Positions 53,813-63,073 of a stretch of 64,000 bases of DNA are shown one piece after another (the stretch's first letter is position 1; each line of letters begins with the position of its first letter). Under the pieces are notes generated by a model, which saw nothing but the letters and a program-made list of their open reading frames with translations, searched no databases and was not told the DNA's origin. Source of the stretch: Methanocorpusculum sp. (lineage in GTDB: Archaea; Halobacteriota; Methanomicrobia; Methanomicrobiales; Methanocorpusculaceae). Made by a program: the position numbers and the translations under genes. Location of the stretch: the NCBI RefSeq assembly GCF_030655665.1, contig NZ_JAUSPQ010000008.1, forward strand, positions 248,001 to 312,000, written 5' to 3'.

Positions 53813-54502
53813 TTACTCGTCGAGAACCTTGCTTGTCAGATCGAGCGGTAAAAGGTACTCGCCGTTTCTGTATGCACGCATGTTTCCACCGGAGATCTCA
53901 TCGATTAAAACGACCTGATTGCCGATCTTACCGAACTCGAACTTGATGTCGTAGAGTTCGATGTTCTTCTTTGCGAGCTCTTCTTTCATGATGGTACCGA
54001 TCTTCTGGGTGAGAACTTTAAGGCTCTCATAATCCTCGGGGGACATGATGCCCAGAATTTCAAGTGCATCTTTGGTTACTGGCGGGTCTTCGCGTGCATC
54101 ATCTTTGAATGTTGTCTCGACGAATGCCGGCAGAGGGGCTGCCTCTTCAATGTAGTCGCCATAGCGGCGGTAGAAGCTGCCTACTGCACGGAATCTGCAG
54201 ATGATCTCGAGTCCCTTGCCGAATGTCTTGGCAGGTTTTGCGGTCATCGTTACATTCTCGATGTCTGCACTGATGAAGTGGGTAGGGACCCCTTTTGCAT
54301 TCAGGATCTCCATGAAGTACTGAGTTAATCTAAGACCAGCACGTCCGGCACCTTCAATAGTCGGGCCAACTGTGTTCATCCCTGGATCGAATACCCCATC
54401 AGCACCAGTACAGTTATCCTTAAATTTCAGCAGATAGTTCCCATCTTCTTGTGAGAATACATCCTTTGTTTTGCCGGTGTATACCAATTTCATGGTACTC
54501 AT
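53813..54502 (-). CDS. purC: Phosphoribosylaminoimidazole-succinocarboxamide synthase
   Basis: About 229-232 residues. The N-terminus [29 protein letters not shown]-like [12 protein letters not shown], and [20 protein letters not shown] are typical of SAICAR synthetase in purine synthesis. ATG 54502 or 54493 are both possible; the longer frame from 54547 has no family support. It follows rlmH on the same strand. Confidence 0.93.
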   Translation of the reverse strand: MSTMKLVYTGKTKDVFSQEDGNYLLKFKDNCTGADGVFDPGMNTVGPTIEGAGRAGLRLTQYFMEILNAKGVPTHFISADIENVTMTAKPAKTFGKGLEIICRFRAVGSFYRRYGDYIEEAAPLPAFVETTFKDDAREDPPVTKDALEILGIMSPEDYESLKVLTQKIGTIMKEELAKKNIELYDIKFEFGKIGNQVVLIDEISGGNMRAYRNGEYLLPLDLTSKVLDE

Positions 54503-54565
54503 ATGTTGTAACTGACCACGTATAATATTGATGCTACATGACAACAAGTAACACGCTGTCAGGGG

Positions 54566-55042
54566 TTATTTGTGGTACGGTTCGCCATGCAGGATACGAA
54601 ACGCGCGATAGATCTGTTCGAAGAGGATCAGCCTGCACATGGTATGAGTAAAGGTCATCTGTGATAGGGATACCTTTTTTTCAACCGATCTGAGCAATTC
54701 CGGCGACAGACCAAGGGGTCCGCCGATGATAAAACAGATATTCTTCCCGGATAATTTCGCCTCGCGAAAGATCCCGGAAAACGCTTCGCTCGAAAGAGAG
54801 AGCCCATACGGATCAAGAGCTAACGTGGAGAATCCCTCTTTCACATTTGCGAGGATAAGCTCCCCTTCTTTCTCTTTTACGCGGATCTCTTCCGATGCCG
54901 AGGCATTTTCCGGGATCTTCACCTCGGCAAGTTCCGTGATGAATATTTTCCCGTAGGGACGCAGACGTTTTTCAAACTCGGCAATGCCTGCGGAAATATA
55001 CGCGTCTTTGATCTTTCCGATGCAGAGGATCTGGACCTGCAT
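54566..55042 (-). CDS. rlmH: 23S rRNA pseudouridine-1915 N3-methyltransferase (RlmH)
   Basis: A 158-residue SPOUT methyltransferase with VQILCIGKIKD at the start, the knot motif FIIGGPLGLSPEL and the C-terminal EQIYRAFRILHGEPYHK. The start codon touches the stop of the TPR gene, so the two are co-translated. Confidence 0.95.
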   Translation of the reverse strand: MQVQILCIGKIKDAYISAGIAEFEKRLRPYGKIFITELAEVKIPENASASEEIRVKEKEGELILANVKEGFSTLALDPYGLSLSSEAFSGIFREAKLSGKNICFIIGGPLGLSPELLRSVEKKVSLSQMTFTHTMCRLILFEQIYRAFRILHGEPYHK

Positions 55043-58000
55043 CTACTCCTCTGCGGATATTTCGGGGTCCTGACTGATCTCCGAGAGCTGAATGATCCGG
55101 TCGTAGTAGGTCACTGCTTCTTTGAGTCTGCCGACAGACTCAAGCGACCGTGCTTTCAGATGCATGGCGGGCATGTGATCCTGATCGGTTTTCAGGATAT
55201 GATCAGCTGCTTTTTCCGCCATATCGAATCTGCTCTGCTGGAGATAGATGATCCCGCGGCAGAAGTTTACATCAGGATCTTTACATCCTGCTGCCTCTGC
55301 TTTGTCGAATGCTGCAAGTGCTTCGGTCGGATGGCCGGTGACCATCTGCATAAATCCAAGGCCGGAAAGCACATACGGATTTTTCGGATCTGCCTGTGCC
55401 GCAGTCGTCATGTCGCTCACGATATCCTTTGGCTCGCCGATCTTGATCGAGGCAAGGGCTTTTTCGATATGGAGCAGACTGTTTCTCGGGTATTTTCCAA
55501 TCAGTTTGTCATAGGATCTGATCGCTTCGGGATATTTTCCCATCCGTGAAAGCATCTCGGCATAGCCGAAAAGAGCGGCGACGTTTTCCGGGTCTTTGAG
55601 GGTCAGCTCGGCGTACTGTTTGAGTGCGTCTTCCGTTCTTCCAATGTTTGCAAGAGATGCCGCATACATGGATCTGATATTCTGGTCATGCGGACGAAGA
55701 GCCAGCATCCCGGCACAGGCTTCTGCGGCCTCTTCATCTCTTCCAAGGAATCTGAGAGCTTCTGCTCGCAGACGGCGGGTGACAATGTCATCCGTGTTTG
55801 ATTCGAGCAGAAGATCATACCCGGAGAGTGCCTCTTCGTATTCACCTCTCATACTATAGATCGAGGCAAGTTTCCTGACAACATCAGAATTTGGAACACC
55901 TGCATTGAGATATTTTGCATAGACCTCGAGGACCTCATCATACTTCTGCAGCTGCGCAAGGATATCTGCGAGTTCAAGCAGGGCTTTTGTGTTGGTTTCG
56001 TCGATATCGGTCAGATGCCGCAGGACTTTTGCCGCATCTTCGAGTCTGCCGAGGTTTACGTATGCCGCTCCTTTGTCGAACAAAGCCGGGGAATGTTCGG
56101 GTGCACGCTCGAGGCACTGGTCCATGTATTCGATACAGAGTTTGAACTCGCCTTTGAGCAGGTGAACATGTCCGATCGAGTAAAGATTATGGATGTTATC
56201 AGGGTCTGTTTTGAGGGCTGCAGTATAGCAGTCCTGTGCCTGATCGAGCCGGTCGACCGATCTGCAGAGGTCTCCGCCGAGTGTCAAAAGACCTATTCTT
56301 CCTTCTCCATTGGATAATGCAACTAAAGCCGCATCTGCCGCCTCTTCGTTTAGACCGAGATCGGCGCAGAGTGTTGTGACATGCGTTGCCGCTCCAGCAA
56401 TGTCGGGGTGGTCGGTCATGATCCTGATATAGGTCTCTGCAGCTGCCTGACTCTGTCCCGCTGCTGCCTGGACCCTTCCAAGATCAAGGAGGATCCCCGG
56501 GTGATCCGGCAGGATCTCGTCTGCAGAGGCAAACGCTTCCACGGCTTTTTCATACTCGCCAAGCATTTCATATGCGGATCCAAGACCGATGAATGCCGCC
56601 GGCGTATTGGCGGATAAGATCGCGGCGTTCTGATAATGGATGACTGCCTCCTCATAATTTCCGGCAGAGGCTGCTGCTTCTCCCGCGAGCAGGGTAATCG
56701 TGATGTCCCTGGGCTGATACTCTTCGCTTAACAGAAGTTCAGCAATTTCCTGTGCCTCGGCATATCTCCCGGTCCCGCTGCAGGCTTTAAGGAGACCGAT
56801 GTAGGCAAGCGTGTTTTCCGGAGATTCCTCGACGAGTTTTTTCCATGATCCGGCAGCTTCTCTGTATTTGCCGGCAAGCATCATGGACGCGGCATGCTGC
56901 TCCATGGCTGCGATATTTTCAGGGGATTTTGCAAGAACCCGTGCCGCTGCATCCCCGGAGTACTGATACCGCCCGAGTCCTGCAAGACATCTGCTGTGCA
57001 GAAGTTCCATGTCGAGCCTTGCTGGAGAATGGCTCAGCACAACGCCGGCGGCTTTGTCGGCTTCGCCATATCGACCGAGTGCTGCAAGGGCGTATCCCTG
57101 CATAGAGAGAAGCCCTTCGTTCACGACGCCGACCTCGACTTTGACCTGCTCTTTTTTAGAAGACGCACTGTCAAATAAGTCCAGTTCGCTGTCCTCGAAC
57201 CATTTCATTTTCGCAGGCGAGGGTCCGCTGGCGCCGAGTTTACTCATCTTCTCGAAACTTTCGAGCGCCTCTTTGTATTTCCCGGAAAGGTACTCGGCAC
57301 AGCCTTTCATGTACCAGACGGCATTATTTGTCTGATTCAGGTGGATGTATTCGACGAACGCCTGAACGGCACGCCTGAACTCACCGTTCAAAAACGAGAT
57401 GGTCCCAAGCAGATACCAAAGTTCGGCATTCGCATAGCCTTTTGCCAATACCTTTTCAAGCTGGATCGCGGCTTCTTTCCCGTTTCCGTCCCAGTAAAAT
57501 GACAATGCTCGACGAACTGTGATGGTGATGTCATCTCCTGATGTGTAATGCTGGATCATGCCGTAGGCAGCACTTGCGTTCTTAAAGTTTCCGAGGCTTT
57601 CTTCGAGTCGTGCCCGGCGGTACCAGCCGACCACATCATTCTCGGAAAGATTCGCATATCGTTTCAGCGCTCCCTCGACATCTCCCGTCATCTCGCAGCA
57701 GAACGCAGCATTGGAGGCCATCTCGGATCTTCCAAGAGAGGAGGAGAGATCGTCATATACTGAGCGTGCTTCGGCAAACATCCCGCTTCGCATCAAAAGA
57801 TCGGCATAACGGATCCGGTATTGTACATTTCCCGGAAAATGGGAGATCAGCTGTGAACAGACTGCAGCGGCTTCCCGGTATTTTCCTGAGTGCAGGAGCC
57901 ACTCGCATTTCTTATCTTTGAGGTATATCTCGCTTTCCGGGAGAACGACATGTCCCATGGCAGAGAGTGCCTCTTCGTATTTTCCTGCATCCCCGAGCAG

Positions 58001-58270
58001 AATGGCAAGTGATGTCCAGGCATGGAAATCATTCGGGTCGAGTTCCACCGTTTTGGCATATGATCGGGAGGCGGCATCGAATTTCTGGTTCAGGCGCTGA
58101 CAGGCCGCAAGTCTTTTCCAGAGATTTGCAGAACCAGGCTCTAATTCAAGTGCTTTTGTGAAATGCTGGGTCGCGTCGTCATACATTCCTTTTTCGTATG
58201 CCTGTTCTCCGCGTGCTATCCATGGGTTCTGTTTATCATTTTTGCCGAAAAGACCGCCAATATCTACCAT
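55043..58270 (-). CDS. Very large TPR-repeat protein
   Basis: A 1075-residue protein made almost entirely of tetratricopeptide repeats, roughly 25-30 units (for example YEKGMYDDATQHFTKALELE at the start, then many with the A-x(3)-YP spacing). No signal peptide or enzymatic domain is seen, so it is a cytoplasmic scaffold. It is in one strand run with rlmH and purC but its role is unknown. An alternative is a cell-surface or gas-transport scaffold, without support here. Confidence 0.8.
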   Translation of the reverse strand: MVDIGGLFGKNDKQNPWIARGEQAYEKGMYDDATQHFTKALELEPGSANLWKRLAACQRLNQKFDAASRSYAKTVELDPNDFHAWTSLAILLGDAGKYEEALSAMGHVVLPESEIYLKDKKCEWLLHSGKYREAAAVCSQLISHFPGNVQYRIRYADLLMRSGMFAEARSVYDDLSSSLGRSEMASNAAFCCEMTGDVEGALKRYANLSENDVVGWYRRARLEESLGNFKNASAAYGMIQHYTSGDDITITVRRALSFYWDGNGKEAAIQLEKVLAKGYANAELWYLLGTISFLNGEFRRAVQAFVEYIHLNQTNNAVWYMKGCAEYLSGKYKEALESFEKMSKLGASGPSPAKMKWFEDSELDLFDSASSKKEQVKVEVGVVNEGLLSMQGYALAALGRYGEADKAAGVVLSHSPARLDMELLHSRCLAGLGRYQYSGDAAARVLAKSPENIAAMEQHAASMMLAGKYREAAGSWKKLVEESPENTLAYIGLLKACSGTGRYAEAQEIAELLLSEEYQPRDITITLLAGEAAASAGNYEEAVIHYQNAAILSANTPAAFIGLGSAYEMLGEYEKAVEAFASADEILPDHPGILLDLGRVQAAAGQSQAAAETYIRIMTDHPDIAGAATHVTTLCADLGLNEEAADAALVALSNGEGRIGLLTLGGDLCRSVDRLDQAQDCYTAALKTDPDNIHNLYSIGHVHLLKGEFKLCIEYMDQCLERAPEHSPALFDKGAAYVNLGRLEDAAKVLRHLTDIDETNTKALLELADILAQLQKYDEVLEVYAKYLNAGVPNSDVVRKLASIYSMRGEYEEALSGYDLLLESNTDDIVTRRLRAEALRFLGRDEEAAEACAGMLALRPHDQNIRSMYAASLANIGRTEDALKQYAELTLKDPENVAALFGYAEMLSRMGKYPEAIRSYDKLIGKYPRNSLLHIEKALASIKIGEPKDIVSDMTTAAQADPKNPYVLSGLGFMQMVTGHPTEALAAFDKAEAAGCKDPDVNFCRGIIYLQQSRFDMAEKAADHILKTDQDHMPAMHLKARSLESVGRLKEAVTYYDRIIQLSEISQDPEISAEE

Positions 58271-58386
58271 TCCATCCTCCTGATACTCTGTTTAAACTAT
58301 TTCAACCCAGTGAATATAAAGCCTATCTGTGAAACATCGGTGCCAGAAACGTTTGGACTTTATAGAACAAGACACAATAGATTTAC

Positions 58387-59320
58387 TATGGATTCCCGTG
58401 AAACTGACAAAGATCTGCGTGATGCACAGAATTTGCCGTATGACCCGGACACACTCCGAAGAATCAATGAGCATCCCTGTTATAGTCAGGACGCCCGACA
58501 TGCGTTCGGCCGGTGTCATGTAGCCGTTGCGCCGAAATGCAATATCCAGTGTAATTACTGCGTCAGGGATTACGACTGCGTCAATGAGTCACGCCCGGGT
58601 GTTGCGAGCGAGATCCTCGCACCTGGGGACGCTTTGGAGCGGATCGATGAAGTCGTTGCCCGGATGAAACATATTAAAGTCGTGGGGATCGCAGGACCAG
58701 GAGATCCGCTTGCAAACGAGGAGACGTTTGAGACGCTTCACCTTGTCCACGAAAAGTATCCTGACGTGATCTTGTGCATCAGCACAAACGGTCTGCTTCT
58801 TCCGGAAAAGATCGATCTTCTGGAAAAGTATGGGGTCAGAAATATCACGGTCACCCTGAATGCGATCGACCCCTCAATAGGCGAGAAGATCTACTCGTTC
58901 GTTGAGTATCAGGGGAAAAAGTATCACGGGCGTGAAGCTGCTGAAATTCTGCTGAAAAACCAGCTCCTCGGTATCGAAGAGGCGGTAAAACGCAAGATGC
59001 TCGTGAAGATCAATACCGTGTACATTCCCGGCGTAAACGACGAGCATATCCCTGAGATCGCAAAAAAGGTCGGAGCCATGGGAGTGTTCAACTTCAATAT
59101 CATCCCGCTGATCCCCCAGTATAAATTCAAGGACGTTGTTCCGCCGACCAATGCAGACAAGACACGGATGCACGAGCTTTGTGCACCGTATGTTCGTCAG
59201 ATGCGTCATTGTCAGAGATGCAGGGCAGACGCGGTCGGAATTCTGGGCAAGGATGTCCAGAACGAATTCGGCTGCTGCGGTAAAGGCGACGGTTCCGGGA
59301 AAGGATGCAGCGGCGAGTGA
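58387..59320 (+). CDS. nifB: NifB-type radical SAM protein (Fe-S-C cluster assembly)
   Basis: A 311-residue radical-SAM enzyme. The SAM cluster motif is CNIQCNYC (C51, C55, C58), and the C-terminal HCQRCRADAVGILG is typical of NifB. There is no NifX extension. ATG 58387 is chosen because the 58163 extension adds about 75 residues of non-family sequence. NifB builds the carbide-centred [8Fe-9S-C] precursor of nitrogenase cofactor. No nifHDK genes are in the window. Confidence 0.92.
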
Positions 59321-59528
59321 TCCATTTTTCGGAAATGGCTCCCTGGCCCCTTTCTATTTTTCGGGCGTATTTGCTTTTTTTCTTCCGTTCGTTTCCTCTC
59401 TACCCCAACAATTAAAGCCTTTACCTACTAATAATAATGTACCTTACATACACCCGCCCCACGCTTCACAGGTTTGGCGGACAAAAACGGTTAGATGGGG
59501 AATCTGGAAATCTTCCCATTATATAACA

Positions 59529-60368
59529 ATGATATCAAAAATACCGGCAGAGCCCAAGGCTACGGAAAAGTCTGTGAGGCTCTCAACACTCTCGGGTATA
59601 TTCTATCCAAAAAATGAGCCTGAGCTGAAGGAGCTTTTATCTGCTCTTTTTGCATCTACGGTGACGTCTGTTTCGGATCCATACGGGATACTCGTCCCTC
59701 ATGCAGGGTATATTTATTCGGGACAGACGGCAGCATGCGGGTATGCAAAGATCTCTCCTGCATTTGCCGGGACCTTTGTTCTGATCGGTCCAAGCCACAC
59801 GGGAGTGGACACCTCCACCTCGGATATGATCTGGGAAACGCCGATTGGAAACGTCCTCCCGGATCTTGATTTCATCGAAGCCCTGAGTTCATCCGTACCG
59901 GTGGATAATGATCTGATCTCGATAAAGGAGAACTCTCTCGAAGTTCAGATACCCTTCATCCGGTATAGGTTCCCGAAGGCCAAAATCGTCCCGATCCTGA
60001 TGGGCGATCAGTCCCCACGCGGAGCAGAACGGGTCGCTCAGGCGGTTTTGTCTGCTGCCAAGACGACAGGGATCCGCCCGATCATCATCGCATCAGGCGA
60101 CGGTTCGCATTATGTTCAGGCAAAAATCGCCGAGCAGAATGACTTAACGGTCCTTGCAGCCATACGAAATCTAGACACGTCCGCCTTCTATGATGCACTG
60201 TCGAGACTTCGTCCCTCCATGTGCGGATTCGGCTGTATTGCCGCAATGGCAGAGATTTGTGCATCGTTCGGCGCAAAAGAAGCCCGTGTTATTTTATATC
60301 AGACATCCGGGGATGTCACTGGCGATTTGACCGAAGTCGTAGGATATGCTGCCATGGAAGTGGTCTGA
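59529..60368 (+). CDS. MEMO1-family protein (AmmeMemoRadiSam B)
   Basis: A 279-residue MEMO-like protein with VPHAGYIYSGQTAACGY near 60, GPSHTG near 90, EVQIPFIRYRFPKAKIVPIL and ASGDGSHYV; the His-rich non-haem-iron-type site is kept. Members are often next to radical-SAM and AMMECR1 genes; here nifB precedes it by about 200 bases. ATG 59529 is preferred to the very long 59136 frame, which overlaps nifB. Confidence 0.88.
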   Translation: MISKIPAEPKATEKSVRLSTLSGIFYPKNEPELKELLSALFASTVTSVSDPYGILVPHAGYIYSGQTAACGYAKISPAFAGTFVLIGPSHTGVDTSTSDMIWETPIGNVLPDLDFIEALSSSVPVDNDLISIKENSLEVQIPFIRYRFPKAKIVPILMGDQSPRGAERVAQAVLSAAKTTGIRPIIIASGDGSHYVQAKIAEQNDLTVLAAIRNLDTSAFYDALSRLRPSMCGFGCIAAMAEICASFGAKEARVILYQTSGDVTGDLTEVVGYAAMEVV

Positions 60369-60369
60369 A

Positions 60370-61242
60370 ATGGCAACATGGAGTGCTCCCGGCAAAGTCA
60401 TTCTCTTTGGAGAACATTCGGTTGTTTACGGAAAACCTGCCATCGCGATGGCGATTAAACCCCGCGTTCAGGTCACCGTCCGTCATTCAAAATATTATCA
60501 GAAACCAAACTCCCCGTACATCTCGGAATGCTTCCGGCTCACCGATGTGAAAGGCAGCGTGTATGTCAGATCCCAGCTGCCAAGCGCGTCCGGTCTCGGC
60601 TCTTCTGCGGCCGTTACGGTAGCAACGCTTTTTGCCATCAATGATGAATTCGAGCTTGGCTACACCCGCGAAGAAGTCGGCGATCTTGCCTTCGAGGTGG
60701 AAAAGGCGACCCAAGGAGGGCGTGCCAGTGCGACCGACACGTATGTTTCGACATTCGGCGGCCTGGTCTTTATCCGCGGTAGTGAAAAACGCCGTCTTCT
60801 TCCCCCGCAGAATCTCTCGATCGTGATCGGCAACTCGCTTATCTCGCACAACACCGCGGAGATGGTGGAAAAAGTTGCTGAGCTCAGACGGACCTCGCCC
60901 GTCATTGCAAACGGGATCATGGATGCTATCGGCGGCGTGACCATGGAAGCCATGCACAATCTTGAAAATCCTAAAGAGCTGGGGGTTCTGATGAACCGGA
61001 ACCATGCTCTTCTCGACGCACTAGGTGTGGGTCACCCGGTTTTATCCCAGCTTGTTCTTGCGGCCCGGAATGCCGGCGCATACGGAGCAAAACTTTCAGG
61101 AGCCGGCGGAGGAGGATGTATCTGGGCATTATGCTCAAAGGGTTCCCGCAATCGGGTGGCAGGGGCAATCGAAGACTGCGATGCCCGCCCGATAACCACT
61201 TCCATTGACACTGAAGGAGCACGGAGGGAAAAAGATGAGTGA
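60370..61242 (+). CDS. mvk: Mevalonate kinase
   Basis: A 290-residue GHMP kinase: PGKVILFGEHSVVYGKPAIA at residues 7-26, LPSASGLGSSAAV for ATP, and LSGAGGGGC at the end. It phosphorylates mevalonate in isoprenoid (lipid) synthesis. Begins one base after the MEMO gene and overlaps the IPK gene, so it forms an operon with the next genes. Confidence 0.95.
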   Translation: MATWSAPGKVILFGEHSVVYGKPAIAMAIKPRVQVTVRHSKYYQKPNSPYISECFRLTDVKGSVYVRSQLPSASGLGSSAAVTVATLFAINDEFELGYTREEVGDLAFEVEKATQGGRASATDTYVSTFGGLVFIRGSEKRRLLPPQNLSIVIGNSLISHNTAEMVEKVAELRRTSPVIANGIMDAIGGVTMEAMHNLENPKELGVLMNRNHALLDALGVGHPVLSQLVLAARNAGAYGAKLSGAGGGGCIWALCSKGSRNRVAGAIEDCDARPITTSIDTEGARREKDE

Positions 61243-61990
61243 ACCTGTCATCATCAAACTCGGCGGAAGCATCGTAACGAAAAAATCCGAAGACGGCATC
61301 GTCGATTCAGCAAAGATCAAACTCCTTGCTGAGCAGATCGCGCCGTTTGCCGGGAAATTCCCCCTCATCATCGTCCACGGGGCAGGTTCATGCGGCCATC
61401 CCGAGGCAAAAGCCTATGATATCCCGGGCGGGGTCACGAAAGCAAACGCCGCAGGTATTTTTGTTACGCACACGGCGGTTTCCAAGCTCAACCGCTCGGT
61501 CGTTGCCTCGCTTCGTGAAGCCGGCATGGAAGCCGTCTCTCTCCATCCGTTCGGCTGCTGTCTTGCAGAAGACGGACGACTCGTCTCTGCCGGCGTTTCG
61601 CAGATCAACGAAATGCTTGCACTCGGGCTCGTCCCGGTTCTGCACGGCGATGTGGTTATGGACACAAAACGCGGCGCCTGTATCATATCCGGCGATCAGA
61701 TCGTTCCCTACCTTGCCGTCAACCTCGGCGCAAAACGTGTCGGCATCGCGACCGATGTCGGCGGCGTTCTTTCGAACGGCGAGGTGATCCCGGAGATCAA
61801 CCGGACGAACGTCGGTAAAATCGATCTCGGCGGTTCGTCGAGCACCGACATAACCGGCGGCATGCGTGGAAAGATCAATGAACTTCTCCTTCTCGCCGAT
61901 GAAGGAATCGACTCGCACATTTTCGCCGCGAACCGTGTGGCGGATTTCCTCTTTGGAAAAAATTACGGCGGGACCCTGGTAAGAAAATGA
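61235..61990 (+). CDS. ipk: Isopentenyl phosphate kinase
   Basis: A 251-residue amino-acid-kinase-fold enzyme: IKLGGSIVTKK, the catalytic His region HGAGSCGHPEAK, SGDQIVPYLAV and DVGGVLSNG. It phosphorylates isopentenyl phosphate in the archaeal mevalonate pathway. ATG 61235 (MSEPVIIKLGG) is preferred to 61205 on family alignment. Confidence 0.93.
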   Translation: MSEPVIIKLGGSIVTKKSEDGIVDSAKIKLLAEQIAPFAGKFPLIIVHGAGSCGHPEAKAYDIPGGVTKANAAGIFVTHTAVSKLNRSVVASLREAGMEAVSLHPFGCCLAEDGRLVSAGVSQINEMLALGLVPVLHGDVVMDTKRGACIISGDQIVPYLAVNLGAKRVGIATDVGGVLSNGEVIPEINRTNVGKIDLGGSSSTDITGGMRGKINELLLLADEGIDSHIFAANRVADFLFGKNYGGTLVRK

Positions 61991-63054
61991 CCCCTGATAA
62001 ACGTACATCATCAAGAAAACTGGATCATCTGCGTCTCTGCAGTGAAACCGACGTAACCGCCGGCAGTGCTGGATTTGAAGACGTCATTCTTGTACACAAT
62101 GCATTACCCGAATGTGATCTTGACAGGATCGACCTCTCCGTCGATTTCCTTGGAAGAAAACTCTCCTCGCCCCTCTTCATCTCCGCAATGACCGGCGGTC
62201 ACCCTGACACCAAAGAAGTGAACCGGGTCTTAGGGTCTGCTGCGGAAAAATACGGTCTTGCGATGGGTGTAGGTTCCCAGCGTGCGGCTCTCGAAAATCC
62301 CGATCTTGCTGATAGTTTCAGTGTTGTGAGAGACGCCGCACCGCATGCATTTCTGTGTGGAAATCTTGGTGCGGTTCAGCTGGTCAACCATGGTATGGAA
62401 TGGGTCGATGCCGCGGTCGACATGATTGATGCCGATGCACTCTGTATTCACTTAAACTTTCTTCAGGAAGCCATCCAGCCGGAAGGCGACCACAATGCGA
62501 CCGCATGCCTTCGCGCCATCTCACAGGTCTGTAAAGAAGCAAATGTTCCTATAATCGTAAAAGAGACCGGATGCGGTATTTCGTCAGAAGTTGCCGCCCG
62601 GCTTTTCGATGTCGGTGTTTCAGCTGTAGACACCGGCGGATACGGCGGTACGTCGTGGGCAAAGATCGAGGGTGCCCGTGCACAGAAACGGGATGCTGCC
62701 GGTGATAAGACCCTGATCGGGTTGGGGGATTCTCTCATAACATGGGGAATACCTACCGCGGTCAGCGTTTTTGAGGTAGCGAAGGTGAGTAAAGGGCCGG
62801 TCATTGCTACAGGCGGGTTGAAGACCGGTCTCGATATTGCAAAAGGGATCGTGCTAGGTGCAACGCTTGGAGGGATGGCTTTATCCCTCCTTGACCCGGC
62901 TCTTGCCGGCGAAGAAGCCTTGGGATCTGCAATAGACACAATTCACACGGAACTCTCTGCTGCAATGTTCCTCTGCGGGGCAAAAGATATTTCCTCCCTT
63001 TCCAAGGTCAGGTATTACCTCTTAGGGGACATCAGGCAGATGATTCGGACATAA
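61987..63054 (+). CDS. fni: Isopentenyl-diphosphate delta-isomerase, type 2 (FMN)
   Basis: A 355-residue FMN enzyme with SAMTGG, GVGSQRAALE, VKETGCGISSEVA, VDTGGYGGTSW and ATGGLKTG. It converts IPP into DMAPP. The start overlaps the IPK stop by four bases. Third gene of the mevalonate operon. Confidence 0.95.
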   Translation: MTPDKRTSSRKLDHLRLCSETDVTAGSAGFEDVILVHNALPECDLDRIDLSVDFLGRKLSSPLFISAMTGGHPDTKEVNRVLGSAAEKYGLAMGVGSQRAALENPDLADSFSVVRDAAPHAFLCGNLGAVQLVNHGMEWVDAAVDMIDADALCIHLNFLQEAIQPEGDHNATACLRAISQVCKEANVPIIVKETGCGISSEVAARLFDVGVSAVDTGGYGGTSWAKIEGARAQKRDAAGDKTLIGLGDSLITWGIPTAVSVFEVAKVSKGPVIATGGLKTGLDIAKGIVLGATLGGMALSLLDPALAGEEALGSAIDTIHTELSAAMFLCGAKDISSLSKVRYYLLGDIRQMIRT

Positions 63055-63073
63055 AAAAATCAGGAAACATAAT

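Noticed and set aside
59136-59528. Long N-terminal extension of the MEMO-family gene
   Set aside because: It overlaps the nifB coding region in another frame and encodes non-family residues; ATG 59529 gives the normal MEMO length.
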